From Anaerolineae bacterium (GTDB taxonomy: Bacteria; Chloroflexota; Anaerolineae; Aggregatilineales; Phototrophicaceae): 64,000 nt of DNA. The notes under the pieces were generated by a model. It ran no database searches. It was given only the letters and a program-made list of their open reading frames with translations, and was not told the origin of the DNA. The stretch lies in NCBI GenBank assembly GCA_022843745.1, contig JALHNB010000012.1, positions 110,471-174,470 of the forward strand, read 5' to 3'. A program made the position numbers and the translations under genes. Below, piece after piece: positions 8,489 to 17,824 of this stretch. The stretch's first letter is position 1. Each line of letters starts with the position of its first letter.

Positions 8489-9250
8489 ATGATGGCTACT
8501 CAGGTTAAACCCCCTATCGTAGAAACCGAAATGGGCATTTTTGATCACCTTGATGAACTGCGTCGTCGCTTGGTCTTCTCGGCTCTGGCGCTCGTCATCG
8601 GCACAATCGGCGGTGTCGTCGTCGCAGCCCCCGTACTGGAATTTTTGCAGCAGCCTTATGGACGCGCATTCACCGTCCTGGGGCCGACTGGTGGCGTTGT
8701 CGCTTATTTTCGGGTGTCATTAGTGGTCGGTGCGATTTTGGCATTCCCGATCATCACTTACGAAATCCTGATGTTCCTCATGCCAGGTTTGACGCGCAAA
8801 GAGAAACGCCTGGTGCTGGTGTCCCTGCCCGCCGTGACAGGCTTGTTCCTGACAGGCATCGCCTTTGCCTGGTTCGTGTTGATCCCGCCTGCGCTCGGCT
8901 TTCTCGAAGGATTTCAGCCGACCCTGTTTAAGCCGGAATGGACGGCGGATTTATACCTGGGATTTGTCACGTCACTTGTGTTCTGGATGGGTGTGGCTTT
9001 CCAAACGCCGCTGATTTTCTTTATCGTAGCCTTGTTGGGCATGGTCACTGCCGGGACGCTGGTCAGAAATTGGCGCATCGCGATTGTGAGCGCGGCCATC
9101 GCTGCTGCGGCGATCACGCCAACCGTCGATCCGGTGAACATGATGCTGGTGATGGGGCCTTTGATGGTGCTGTATCTGCTGAGTATCGCACTGGTGATGA
9201 TTGGTAGGCGCTTGAACCGCCGACAGGAATTACTTTCGGAAAACGCCTAA
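8489..9250 (+). CDS. tatC: Sec-independent protein translocase subunit TatC
   Basis: The 253-residue protein has the TatC signature near its N-terminus (MGIFDHLDELRRRLVFS, about 12-28) and six predicted membrane segments. Conserved features include PGLTRKEKR in the first cytoplasmic loop, FAWFVLIPPALGFL in the third helix and TPTVDPVNM before the last helices. TatC is the receptor for twin-arginine signals. The ATG directly abuts the stop of the tatB-like gene. A strong terminator follows at 9255, closing the ferritin-tat operon. Confidence 0.95.
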   Translation: MMATQVKPPIVETEMGIFDHLDELRRRLVFSALALVIGTIGGVVVAAPVLEFLQQPYGRAFTVLGPTGGVVAYFRVSLVVGAILAFPIITYEILMFLMPGLTRKEKRLVLVSLPAVTGLFLTGIAFAWFVLIPPALGFLEGFQPTLFKPEWTADLYLGFVTSLVFWMGVAFQTPLIFFIVALLGMVTAGTLVRNWRIAIVSAAIAAAAITPTVDPVNMMLVMGPLMVLYLLSIALVMIGRRLNRRQELLSENA

Positions 9251-9254
9251 AATG

Positions 9255-9279
9255 ATCTCCCAATTTTTGGGAGATTTTT
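9255..9279 (+). terminator. Rho-independent terminator of the tat operon
   Basis: A perfect 9-bp stem (ATCTCCCAA 9255-9263, TTGGGAGAT 9267-9275) with a 3-base loop is followed by T residues to 9279. It begins four bases after the tatC stop codon. Confidence 0.88.
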
Positions 9280-9404
9280 ATATGAGCCGGATTCACTATT
9301 GATACATTGCTCGCCTCGAAGATGAGTCTTTCACTTATTCGGGCTATAATATTTTCTTTAATATGTGAAACCGTGTAAGTGAAACTCTGTATTAGAGGCT
9401 TCCA

Positions 9405-11630
9405 ATGAAAGTAGTGATTGTTTCCCCTGAAATCTTAGGGCCGCACAAAAATGGCGATATAGCTATTTTTGCTACAAATTGGGCGCAAATGCTACGGCAG
9501 AACGGCAATGAAGTCGTCATCATTTACACGGGTGAAACAAACACTTCACAAGAAGATTGGATGTCACAGTACAACGGCTTCGAAGTCATTCACGTCTTAG
9601 AAAACGAGCCGGATTACCCCCATTTTAATTACGAGTCTTTTGTCCGGCGTTCAGAAGCGGTTACTGCTCAAATACCGAATGACGCGGAAGTTATTTATTT
9701 TCAGGATTGGCTGGCGAATGGTTTCCATTTCCTGCGTCAGCGAAAATTTAACGCGACCTTCAGGCCAGTCTGTGTAACCGTAACCCATAGTTCGCATCAG
9801 TGGATACTGGAAGCCAACAAAACATTTCCATCGCGCCGCCAGGATTTGGAACTTTCCTACGCGGAACGCTATCAGGTCGAGAACAGCGATTTTATCGCTT
9901 CGCCAAGCCAATATATGCTGAACTACCTCCGCAAAAAGGGTTGGAAGCTGCCAGCGCAGGATAAAATCTATACGCTGGGCTATCCACTGAATAATCCGCA
10001 GCACTCAATTTCGGAAAATATACGGGCAGCCAATCAGTTCAACAGGCTGATCTATTTGGGCCGTCTCGAAACGCGCAAGGGTATTGAGCTTTTTGTCGAT
10101 GCACTTCGCTATTTAAAGCAGCAAAATCCTGCTGCCTTTCAATCTGTTAACGAAATAGCTTTACTGGGACAAGTAGGCGTTCATCGCTTTGGAACATCAG
10201 AAGAACTCGTAAGAACGATACGAGAATGTCTTCCTGATGTGAATGTCGTGGATTTCAGCCAGTTTGATACGCATGAAACTCAGTCATATCTGGCTAAAAA
10301 CGCGGGCAACTCACTGGTGGTCGCTCCCAGCTTAATGGATAACTTCCCCTATGCGCTAATCGAGGCCTCGCTGATACCAAAATTAAATCTGATCTCCTCC
10401 AATGATGGTGGACAAGCTGAAATCCTGGGTGAGGCCGGACGATTCCAGTTATTCGAACCCTATGTTCGACCTCTGGCTGAAAAGATGCAGGAGAAACTGG
10501 CTGAAGGGCCGCGTGGAGACGATCAACTCGGCCATTATGATTGGCAAAACGCCAACCAGCGCTGGTTAGAATTTCACGATAAAGTGAGTCGCTCGAAAGC
10601 AGCAAGTTTCCAGGTCAACATGAGTGTGACCAGAACACTATCGGTTGATGTCTGTGTCCCCTATTTCAACCATGCCCAATATTTGCCGTCAGCGCTCAAA
10701 TCGCTTTCGCGGCAGACCACCGACAATTTTAATCTGTACGTGATTAATGACGGCTCGACAGACATCAATGCGCAGCAGGTTTTCGAGCAGATGAGCAAGA
10801 CCTATGCTCACAAATCCAATTGGCATTTCATTAATCGTGAGCAAAATAGCGGCCTTAGCGAGACACGAAATTACGCTTCAACGCTTGGAAATGCTGATTA
10901 TCTGTTGTTTATGGACTCGGACAATATCGCTACCCCTCAAATGGTGGAGCGTTTCGCTGAGGCGATGCAGATGACGGGTTATGACTGCCTGACCTGTAAT
11001 GTGTTCTGGTTTCAAGGCAATGACGCGCCTTACTTTGAACAACAGCCAGACATCCTTGAAAAACCCGTACTCTACTGGCCTCCGTTGGGAAACGCGCTTG
11101 AGTTGGGGCTTTTTCAGAACTGCTGGGGAGATGCGAACTTTATCATCAAACGTCCTGTTTTCGATGCCATTGGCAAGTTCAGAATTGAAGAGACTCGGGA
11201 TCGGTATCGTACCGGAGAGGACACGGAAATCTTAGCCCGTCTCTCCTTCGCTGGCTATAATATGGATGTTATTCCAGAAGTGCTGTTCTTTTATCGTTAT
11301 CTGCCCAACAGCATGAATCGCACAGCCAATGAATATGAATCAATGACCAGAACGCTGCGGGTTTATGCCGACGAACTCCAGAAAATAGGCCTGCAACATT
11401 TAATTCCCTGGGTCTATCAGGTTTATAAAAACAGTATCGCGCTGCCACCGGCGCAGATTATCCAGCCCTCCGATCCTCATGAGGCGGAGCGGATACGGCA
11501 CGAGGTTCGGCTACATTATGAGGATCTTAAGCAAGACCCTCAGTGGATAGCCGAAAATATCCCCTGGCGTAAGGTCGCGCAAGGTGTGTTCTATAAACTG
11601 AGCAAAAAATTGAGCTTGAGACGCGGATAA
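9405..11630 (+). CDS. Two-domain glycosyltransferase: GT4 fused to GT2
   Basis: The 741-residue protein joins two glycosyltransferases. Residues 1-395 are GT-B fold, GT4-like: an N-terminal VVIVSPEILGPHKNGDIA domain, then LIYLGRLETRKGIELFVDAL and the sugar-nucleotide region SLMDNFPYALIEA. Residues 408-650 are GT-A fold, GT2-like: VDVCVPYFNHAQYLPSAL, VINDGSTD, then LLFMDSDNI as the DxD metal site and GEDTEILARLSFAG. It has no membrane segment, so it should act at the inner face of the membrane and add two sugars in turn, or work on both ends of a repeat. GAGG lies six bases before the ATG. It leads into the large sugar cluster that follows. Confidence 0.88.
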   Translation: MKVVIVSPEILGPHKNGDIAIFATNWAQMLRQNGNEVVIIYTGETNTSQEDWMSQYNGFEVIHVLENEPDYPHFNYESFVRRSEAVTAQIPNDAEVIYFQDWLANGFHFLRQRKFNATFRPVCVTVTHSSHQWILEANKTFPSRRQDLELSYAERYQVENSDFIASPSQYMLNYLRKKGWKLPAQDKIYTLGYPLNNPQHSISENIRAANQFNRLIYLGRLETRKGIELFVDALRYLKQQNPAAFQSVNEIALLGQVGVHRFGTSEELVRTIRECLPDVNVVDFSQFDTHETQSYLAKNAGNSLVVAPSLMDNFPYALIEASLIPKLNLISSNDGGQAEILGEAGRFQLFEPYVRPLAEKMQEKLAEGPRGDDQLGHYDWQNANQRWLEFHDKVSRSKAASFQVNMSVTRTLSVDVCVPYFNHAQYLPSALKSLSRQTTDNFNLYVINDGSTDINAQQVFEQMSKTYAHKSNWHFINREQNSGLSETRNYASTLGNADYLLFMDSDNIATPQMVERFAEAMQMTGYDCLTCNVFWFQGNDAPYFEQQPDILEKPVLYWPPLGNALELGLFQNCWGDANFIIKRPVFDAIGKFRIEETRDRYRTGEDTEILARLSFAGYNMDVIPEVLFFYRYLPNSMNRTANEYESMTRTLRVYADELQKIGLQHLIPWVYQVYKNSIALPPAQIIQPSDPHEAERIRHEVRLHYEDLKQDPQWIAENIPWRKVAQGVFYKLSKKLSLRRG

Positions 11631-11693
11631 ATAATCGCGAAGCTTCCAATAGATCTACTGAATACAACCACAGAAAATGTGAGGGGTGTTTTA

Positions 11694-11722
11694 CTGTAGA
11701 GGCAGGTCTCAGATCTGCCCTA
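11694..11722. repeat. TAGGGGC-type palindrome copy
   Basis: TGTAGAGGCAGGTCTCAGA and its mirror TCTGCC form an imperfect palindrome of the family seen perfectly at 58021-58048. It lies between the convergent GT4-GT2 gene and the acyl carrier protein gene and could act as an RNA hairpin at their ends. Confidence 0.6.
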
Positions 11723-11763
11723 AAACCCAAGAAACCAACGTAGTTGTACTTAGGTTAGTGAGG

Positions 11764-12027
11764 TCAACCACGTGAGCCAGCTTCGAGCCTTTTGATGAAC
11801 GCTTCAATCGTCGATAAGTTCTCGAAATTTTTGAGGGTGATTTCATCTTCGTTGATTTCAACACTATAGCGTTCTTCGATGAAAACGACGAGATTATAAA
11901 GCTCCAGCGAGTCAAAATAGCCGCTGTCCAGCAGAGGCGTTTTCGCTTCGAGGATGATGTCGGGACGGGTCTTGTTCAATTGGTTTTGCAGGAACGCTTG
12001 TATTTCCTGGAATATGGGTGTGGTCAT
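11764..12027 (-). CDS. Acyl carrier protein
   Basis: The 87-residue product from ATG 12027 has the ACP length and the attachment motif FDSLELYNL, with the Ser that carries 4'-phosphopantetheine. It also has the acidic helix FIEERYSVEINEDE and a final helix with STIEAFIKRL. A TTG start at 12066 would add 13 residues with no family support. It holds an acyl chain as a thioester. It is divergent from a fatty-acyl-AMP ligase gene 130 bp away, and such ligases load ACPs directly, so the two almost certainly work together. No phosphopantetheinyl transferase or polyketide synthase is in the window. Confidence 0.88.
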   Translation of the reverse strand: MTTPIFQEIQAFLQNQLNKTRPDIILEAKTPLLDSGYFDSLELYNLVVFIEERYSVEINEDEITLKNFENLSTIEAFIKRLEAGSRG

Positions 12028-12157
12028 GGCTATCGAGTTCGATGAATGATCTAAAATAATACTCAATTATACGCGACTTCGCATAACAAAAAGCGATAAA
12101 CGTCAAAATTCAGACGACAAGATTCAGAATTCCTGTTCAGCCAGAGAATGATAGCCA

Positions 12158-13930
12158 ATGGGTAAATTTGCAGATATAACGATCCCCTACTCTTCTGAAG
12201 ACCCTGAATTTATTCAATGGCATCAGCAGCTTCATCATCATGCCGTGATGAACCCTCAGAAAATTGCCCTGGAATATCTGCAAGGGGATAAGAACCCGGT
12301 AAATGCACTCACATATGCCGAATTCGACCACCTCTCACGCAGCATGGCGGCGCATCTTCAACATCTTCCCATAACAGCGAAGCAAGCGATTGTGATCGCC
12401 GAGAATAATTGCTGGTTTCTGCTGGCGATGTCGGCCTGTTTTTATGCAGGCATTACGGCCATTCCAGCCGCCCCGCCCATGCTTGACCGCAATTTACAAC
12501 GGCTGTCTGGCATACTCTCTACTCAAGGCAGCCATCTGATACTGACGACGACAGAATTAGGATCACAGATTGAACGTGCCTGTAAACGTGAATATCCCGA
12601 TCAGGACATCCACATTTGCCAGATTGATGCTTTGCCGGACAAGGCCGATAAGTGGGTTGAGCCAGACATAACAGCCGAATCCATCGCCTATCTTCAATAC
12701 ACATCCGGCTCTACGTTAGCCCCGCGCGGTGTCATCATCACCCATCAGCACTTGATTTTGCATCTGGGACAGCTAAAAACGAGTCTGGGTTTCGATCATC
12801 ACCCGGTCAGCGCAGGCTGGCTGCCGCTGCATCATGATTTTGGACTAATTATTATGGGGCTGTTACCGTTATTTTACGGCGGGACATCCGTTTCGATGCC
12901 GCCTCAGAATTTTATCCGCAACCCGTTAAGCTGGCTGCGGATGCTTTCTGAATATCAGGCGCAGCTATGCCCAACGCCGGACTTTGGCCTTATGTATTGC
13001 CTCAAGCATATATCACCGGATGCGATTCGCGATTTCGACCTGACTCATCTGACCACGCTGATACTGGGCGGCGAAACCAACCGCAAGGAGACTATCGAGG
13101 GCTTTCTTGGCTTAGTGCAGCCCACTGGCTTAACCCAGCACAGCATCATACCGAGTTACGGGATGGCAGAGACGATTGTCGGGATTTCAACAAGAATGCG
13201 AGATGACCCGGCATTATGGCTGGCCGCGGATGCCGAAAGCCTGAACGAAAATCGCTTTATCCCGGCTGTTGCAGGCCGACCCATAAATGATGTTGTCACC
13301 TGCGGCACGCCCCTGGCTGGGATGCGCGTGGCGATTGTTCACCCCGATACCCATCAGAAAATGTTAGAAAACGAAGTCGGCGAAATTTGGGTTTCGGGAA
13401 TTCAGATCGGTAAAGGTTATTGGAACAATCCCCAAGCAACAGCCGAGCGATTTCAGGCAGTCCTTGAGGGTGAGGTGTTTTTGCGGACGGGTGATCTCGG
13501 CTTCATCCACGATCAGGCGGTCTATTTCACAGGTCGGCTAAAAGAGGTCATGGTCATTCACGGAAGTAACCTTTACCCACAGGATTTTGAAGCGGTGATC
13601 GAAGTGATAAGCCCGCTGGTTCGCCTCAACGGAAGCTGTGTGTTTTCGGTTCGGCGCGATGAGGAAGTCGTGATCATGATCGTGGAGGTTAAACGAGCCT
13701 CTGCGGATAACCTCGAAATATTAGAAAATCTGGCACGCGATATTGCCTTCAAACTCGTGCGCACCTTTCAGGTTCAACCTTATCAAATCCTGTTTGTCCC
13801 GCCCAAAACCATCCCTAAAACAACCAGCGGTAAGCGCCAGCGCGTTTTGTTACGCCAGCGTTACGAACAAAACAAGATACAGGCCTTCTATACCTGGCAG
13901 CGGCATTCGAATTCTAACGATGGCGGCTGA
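12158..13930 (+). CDS. Fatty-acyl-AMP ligase (FAAL-like) of the ANL superfamily
   Basis: The 590-residue protein has the adenylation motifs LQYTSGSTLAPRGVIITH (P-loop, A3), GWLPLHHDFGL, PSYGMAETIVG (A5), LRTGDLGF (A7) and GRLKEVMVIHG (A8). The HHD motif after WLPL and the PPxxFIRNPLSWLRM region match the FAAL subgroup. That subgroup makes acyl-adenylates and hands them to an acyl carrier protein instead of CoA. The C-terminal lysine needed in this class is present in PKTTSGKRQR. It is cytoplasmic. It is divergent from the ACP gene at 11764-12027, and its last 17 bases overlap the convergent nucleotidyltransferase-like gene. The probable task is to activate a fatty acid destined for the glycoconjugate made by the cluster. 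Confidence 0.9.
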   Translation: MGKFADITIPYSSEDPEFIQWHQQLHHHAVMNPQKIALEYLQGDKNPVNALTYAEFDHLSRSMAAHLQHLPITAKQAIVIAENNCWFLLAMSACFYAGITAIPAAPPMLDRNLQRLSGILSTQGSHLILTTTELGSQIERACKREYPDQDIHICQIDALPDKADKWVEPDITAESIAYLQYTSGSTLAPRGVIITHQHLILHLGQLKTSLGFDHHPVSAGWLPLHHDFGLIIMGLLPLFYGGTSVSMPPQNFIRNPLSWLRMLSEYQAQLCPTPDFGLMYCLKHISPDAIRDFDLTHLTTLILGGETNRKETIEGFLGLVQPTGLTQHSIIPSYGMAETIVGISTRMRDDPALWLAADAESLNENRFIPAVAGRPINDVVTCGTPLAGMRVAIVHPDTHQKMLENEVGEIWVSGIQIGKGYWNNPQATAERFQAVLEGEVFLRTGDLGFIHDQAVYFTGRLKEVMVIHGSNLYPQDFEAVIEVISPLVRLNGSCVFSVRRDEEVVIMIVEVKRASADNLEILENLARDIAFKLVRTFQVQPYQILFVPPKTIPKTTSGKRQRVLLRQRYEQNKIQAFYTWQRHSNSNDGG

Positions 13931-15023
13931 TTTTCCAGAGGGTAGCGACAAATGTGGTGTAATGCCGCAGCAGTAAACGCCCATAGATGATGTCGGAGGC
14001 TTCCGGGTAAAGCCAGTCCAATTTCTGACGCGCGGGTATCAACACATGCCGCAGGTAGGCGATTTTTGTATTGAACGGGAGCTGTAGAAAAGTCTGCCAT
14101 TTGCTCAATAATTTCTTTTCGCTGGCGTTGAAATGCGCACGTGTCTCCAAAATATCGCCCCTCACGATATTGCGAATCGTAACCTGAAAATAGCGCTGTA
14201 CCTGCTGAAGCGCCTGCTCTACCGCAAACGACCAGCCCAGTAACTCCGCTTGTACGCCGACCACCTCCCAATTCATGTCATGTTTTTCGATGAGTCGCAG
14301 CATGTCATATTTACGGCGCAGCGAGATATTCGCTTCATCAAATGCGCTCACATCAAGCATGTCGTGGGCGATGATGTCATGGTAGGCCAGATACAGCAGA
14401 TTGGCTTCCGGCGTAAAGACCCGCAAGTCACCGATTGGGCTGGGGATTGTCGTGGTTTGCTGCTGGAACCACGCGCTTTCTGTTCCGTTGAGCATTTGTC
14501 GCCGTGACTGGATCAAGTCGTAGTGAAGTTCAAGCTCGAAGGGATGCGGCGCGGGTAAATGCAGCGTGTAGTGATGGGCAAATTCAGCCGAGCGCAGGTG
14601 GTTTCCGGTAAACTGGTCGTTCAGTCGAAACCCACAGGCCATAAACTGATCGAGAACACGATCAATCTGGCTCTTGTCCACCCATATATCCAGGTCAATC
14701 ATTTGGCGCATCCAGGGATGTGGATAAACATCATAGGCTAATGCGATGCCTTTTAACCAAACCGCGTCAATCTGGTGGGCTTGCAAGACCTGTTGTACGC
14801 AACGCGCGGCGTTCTCCATCCTCTGAAAACGATTGCGCCACTGCACAGCCATCGCCTGGATTTGGCGCTGCTCTGCAAGCGGAAAACTGGAAAGATTCTC
14901 AAGTCCGTAATTAAGCAGCGTGGGGACAAACTCATGATCTTTAGCAATTTTGAGCAGCCCTTGCCACTGTTGATGAAGGTGTTCGGGATGCTTAAGTGCT
15001 TCAGTGAGTGTGAGTATCGACAT
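13914..15023 (-). CDS. NTP_transf_5 family nucleotidyltransferase-like protein
   Basis: The 369-residue protein contains the core of the uncharacterised nucleotidyltransferase family PF14907: WLKGIALAYDVYP with Lys 91, followed by MRQMIDLDIWV with Asp 110 and Asp 112 as the metal-binding pair. In this family the fold is that of polymerase-beta nucleotidyltransferases. In characterised lasso-peptide clusters a member modifies a phosphorylated product. The active-site residues are all present, unlike its cluster paralogue at 21045-22052. It is the last gene of the long leftward operon, 65 bp after the acyltransferase gene, and it overlaps the convergent FAAL gene by 17 bp. The donor and acceptor are unknown. 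Confidence 0.75.
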   Translation of the reverse strand: MSILTLTEALKHPEHLHQQWQGLLKIAKDHEFVPTLLNYGLENLSSFPLAEQRQIQAMAVQWRNRFQRMENAARCVQQVLQAHQIDAVWLKGIALAYDVYPHPWMRQMIDLDIWVDKSQIDRVLDQFMACGFRLNDQFTGNHLRSAEFAHHYTLHLPAPHPFELELHYDLIQSRRQMLNGTESAWFQQQTTTIPSPIGDLRVFTPEANLLYLAYHDIIAHDMLDVSAFDEANISLRRKYDMLRLIEKHDMNWEVVGVQAELLGWSFAVEQALQQVQRYFQVTIRNIVRGDILETRAHFNASEKKLLSKWQTFLQLPFNTKIAYLRHVLIPARQKLDWLYPEASDIIYGRLLLRHYTTFVATLWKISRHR

Positions 15024-15088
15024 GCCAAGCCAATATCTGAAATAAGGGTATATTACTCATTTTAGCATCAGACTGAGAGTTGATGCCC

Positions 15089-16015
15089 TCAGTTATGAAT
15101 CAGGCTGGCGAGATAAGTTTTTAAATGCGCAATATAGATACTTTCAGGATGGTGATGCCATACGCCCTCTACCCAGTGAATATACTCAGTGGTGTAATCT
15201 TGGCTGATTTCCTGAGCATCAGATTTTGTTTTTGAGATATTGGGGAGTAATTGGATATTTCCCTGAAAGCTGCCATCCCGCCGTAAATGGCAGTCAATCA
15301 GCAGCACGGATTTTCCGGTCAGGGCAGCAAGTTGGCCCATTCCGCTCGCGAAAGGTCGTTCACGCTTCAAAAATCGGGTCGATTCGTCCGGCAGACCCCT
15401 TTTACCATCCGCGAAGATTGCCACCAGACCGTCTCTTTTCAAAACTTTACGCGCACGATGGAGTTCCTGGATGCGCTGCAACCTCATATGCTGTTCGTGT
15501 ATTTCATAGCTTTGAACCCCATGTTTTTCAAAAACCTGTCGCTCAGAAGCTTTGCCAATTGCAAAATATTCCATCTGTTGTAAGTGAGATCGGCATTCAC
15601 CTATCACAAAGTGAGACAGAAAGAGATGCGCAGATGCCAGTATTACACCCTTATCTCTGATATTTTCCAGATGCTCCAGTCCATGACAGTGCAAATTCTC
15701 GCTAAAATCGCGTTTGGCATTGGTCATTTTGAAACCTAGCCACAATTGCTCACTAAGTCCATGAAGCGCAACGGTTTCATTCAGTGGAAGTGGCGGCAGA
15801 ATATCCTTATACAACTCGCGCATCAAGTGCAAATTCTGCTGCAAGAATAATGATTGATACCACGATTGGCAATACAACCTGTACCAAAGGCGAAAAGTCC
15901 AACCGTAAGCCTTTTTGCTCCATCGAATTGCGACCCATAGCGTTAAAAATGGGAAAATACGCGGCCAACGAAGCTGCCGTTTCAATTTTTTAAGCAATCT
16001 TCTACGTGAGATCAT
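15089..16015 (-). CDS. LpxL/HtrB-like lysophospholipid acyltransferase family protein
   Basis: The 308-residue protein has a basic N-terminus, one hydrophobic segment (about 16-32) and a body resembling the lipid A acyltransferase family: HGLEHLENIRDKGVILASAH, then RDGLVAIFADGKRG and ALTGKSVLLIDCHLR. The usual HX4(D/E) catalytic pair is altered: His 130 is followed five residues later by His 135 (HLFLSH), not by an acid. It may add a fatty acyl chain from ACP or CoA to the glycan lipid, in line with the FAAL and ACP genes nearby, or it may have lost activity. It lies 15 bp after the ABC exporter gene. Lipid A genes are otherwise absent from the window. Confidence 0.65.
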   Translation of the reverse strand: MISRRRLLKKLKRQLRWPRIFPFLTLWVAIRWSKKAYGWTFRLWYRLYCQSWYQSLFLQQNLHLMRELYKDILPPLPLNETVALHGLSEQLWLGFKMTNAKRDFSENLHCHGLEHLENIRDKGVILASAHLFLSHFVIGECRSHLQQMEYFAIGKASERQVFEKHGVQSYEIHEQHMRLQRIQELHRARKVLKRDGLVAIFADGKRGLPDESTRFLKRERPFASGMGQLAALTGKSVLLIDCHLRRDGSFQGNIQLLPNISKTKSDAQEISQDYTTEYIHWVEGVWHHHPESIYIAHLKTYLASLIHN

Positions 16016-16030
16016 CCAAAAATTTCCAAT

Positions 16031-17824
16031 TTATGATGAGATCGTGTATTGCTGGGTTTGCAGTTTGTACAATCGGGCATAGTGTCCATTGAGCTGCATC
16101 AAATCTGAATGCGTACCTTGTTCGATGATGCGCCCATGTTCCAGCACGACGATACGATCCGCCAGCGAGATGGTGGAGAAGCGATGAGAGATAAGCAAGG
16201 TGGTTTTGCCCGCTGTTAAAGCCTTGAACTGCTGAAATAGTTGATGCTCGGCCTGGGCATCCAGACTGGCCGTTGGCTCATCAAGGATGAACAACAAAGC
16301 ATCGTGGCGAGCCACCGCCCGCGCAATGGCAAGTTTTTGCCACTGCCCTATGGATAGATTGTACTCACTCATATAGCGCCCAATGACGGTATCCTGGCCT
16401 TGTGGCAGGCTGTTGATGAGTGGGAGCAAGTCCGCTTGTTCAGCAATATCGCGCACTGCCGCCGGCTCATTCAGAAGCCGTTGCCAATCCCCATAAGCGA
16501 TATTTTCATGGACTGTACCTTCATAGTGGTTGAAATCCTGGAAGACAAACCCGATACGGGCGTACCATTCCTTCGCAGGGAGATGTTGTATATCCTGCCC
16601 ATTATAGTAAATCTGCCCGCTGGTAGGCGCGTAAAGACCTGCAATCAGTTTAGCCAATGTGGTTTTTCCGGCTCCGTTTTCGCCGACAAGGGCAAGCGTT
16701 TGGCCGGGTTCAATCGTTAACGAAATATCCTCAAGCGCCGGATGATCAGTATCGGGATACCTGTAAGAGACATTTTGTAGCTGCAATACGCCGGGTTTGG
16801 CATGAAATATTGCTGTTTCTTTGCTCTGTTCAGGGGGAATCGCCATTAAGTGTTTCATGTCATCAATATACAGGAGCGCTTCCCGTAATTGGGCAAGCAG
16901 GCGAACCAGATTTTGCATATTGCCACGCAGGCGCAGTGCCACAGCAAAATAGGTGGTTACGTCCCCTACCGTGTAACGCCCTGCGATAACCGATAACATG
17001 AGACGCTGCATTGCGGCATAAAGCAAACCTGTCGTGACCAGAATGAGTATCATGCTTCCACCAAACGCAAGCGTATACAAACGGCGATCCTGCTGGATAA
17101 ACTCGCGCGTCTGGGTGACAAACTGCCGGATCATATGTGGTGACAGATTCAACAATTTTACTTCGGGTATCCAGTGATAGTCGGTTGCAACGGCTGTCAC
17201 ATAGCGCAAATATCGCCGTCGAAAAGTCCGCGTACGCTCCTCTTTATAGCGGCGGCGTGCAAGATACGATTGGTAGAGAAAATAGGGGATGCTTATCACG
17301 CCGAGTAAAAGTACCGTAACCCAATCAATGAGCAGTAAAACAGCAATGAGCGAGATAATCTGCACCGCGCTGGTAAAAAGGTGTATGCTCTGCGGTAAAA
17401 ATGAGGCGATATGAGACGTGCTGTGCTGCCGTACCCTCTCAATAACATCCTGTATCTGCGTGGATTCAAGCTGGCGAACACTCAACGAGGACGCATGTTG
17501 AAGAATGTCCTGGTTAATTTCCAGCGCCAGTAAATCCCCCATATAACGTTGAATAAAACCGTCTAGCTCACTTAACAAGCCATCCAGTGTGCCGACCCCA
17601 AAGCTGATGAATAACCATAAATAGAGGCCTTCGATGTTATTGCCACCCGATGTCGTTACATTAACCAGAACATTGATTAATTGGCGTGTGGCAAGTGCCA
17701 GGGCAGCGGGCAGTAAACTTTGTACGAGGGCGATCACGATGAGCAGAATCACCCATAGTCGGCTGGTACGCCACACATAGCGTGTAATGTAGCGTATACC
17801 ACTCATCAGAGGCGGATTGTTCAT
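16031..17824 (-). CDS. ABC exporter half-transporter (membrane and ATPase domains fused)
   Basis: The 597-residue protein has about six membrane segments in residues 20-310 and an ATPase domain from about 340. Walker A is GENGAGKTT at 381-389, the signature is LSIGQWQK at about 490, Walker B is LLFILDEP near 512, and the H-loop SHR is near 547. The architecture is that of type IV exporters, which act as dimers and move lipids, peptides or glycans outward. The signature LSIGQ is a mild variant of LSGGQ. Its ATG overlaps the stop of the upstream sulfotransferase gene by four bases, so it is in the same operon. It is the only transporter of the cluster and the likely exporter of its product. Confidence 0.92.
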   Translation of the reverse strand: MNNPPLMSGIRYITRYVWRTSRLWVILLIVIALVQSLLPAALALATRQLINVLVNVTTSGGNNIEGLYLWLFISFGVGTLDGLLSELDGFIQRYMGDLLALEINQDILQHASSLSVRQLESTQIQDVIERVRQHSTSHIASFLPQSIHLFTSAVQIISLIAVLLLIDWVTVLLLGVISIPYFLYQSYLARRRYKEERTRTFRRRYLRYVTAVATDYHWIPEVKLLNLSPHMIRQFVTQTREFIQQDRRLYTLAFGGSMILILVTTGLLYAAMQRLMLSVIAGRYTVGDVTTYFAVALRLRGNMQNLVRLLAQLREALLYIDDMKHLMAIPPEQSKETAIFHAKPGVLQLQNVSYRYPDTDHPALEDISLTIEPGQTLALVGENGAGKTTLAKLIAGLYAPTSGQIYYNGQDIQHLPAKEWYARIGFVFQDFNHYEGTVHENIAYGDWQRLLNEPAAVRDIAEQADLLPLINSLPQGQDTVIGRYMSEYNLSIGQWQKLAIARAVARHDALLFILDEPTASLDAQAEHQLFQQFKALTAGKTTLLISHRFSTISLADRIVVLEHGRIIEQGTHSDLMQLNGHYARLYKLQTQQYTISS

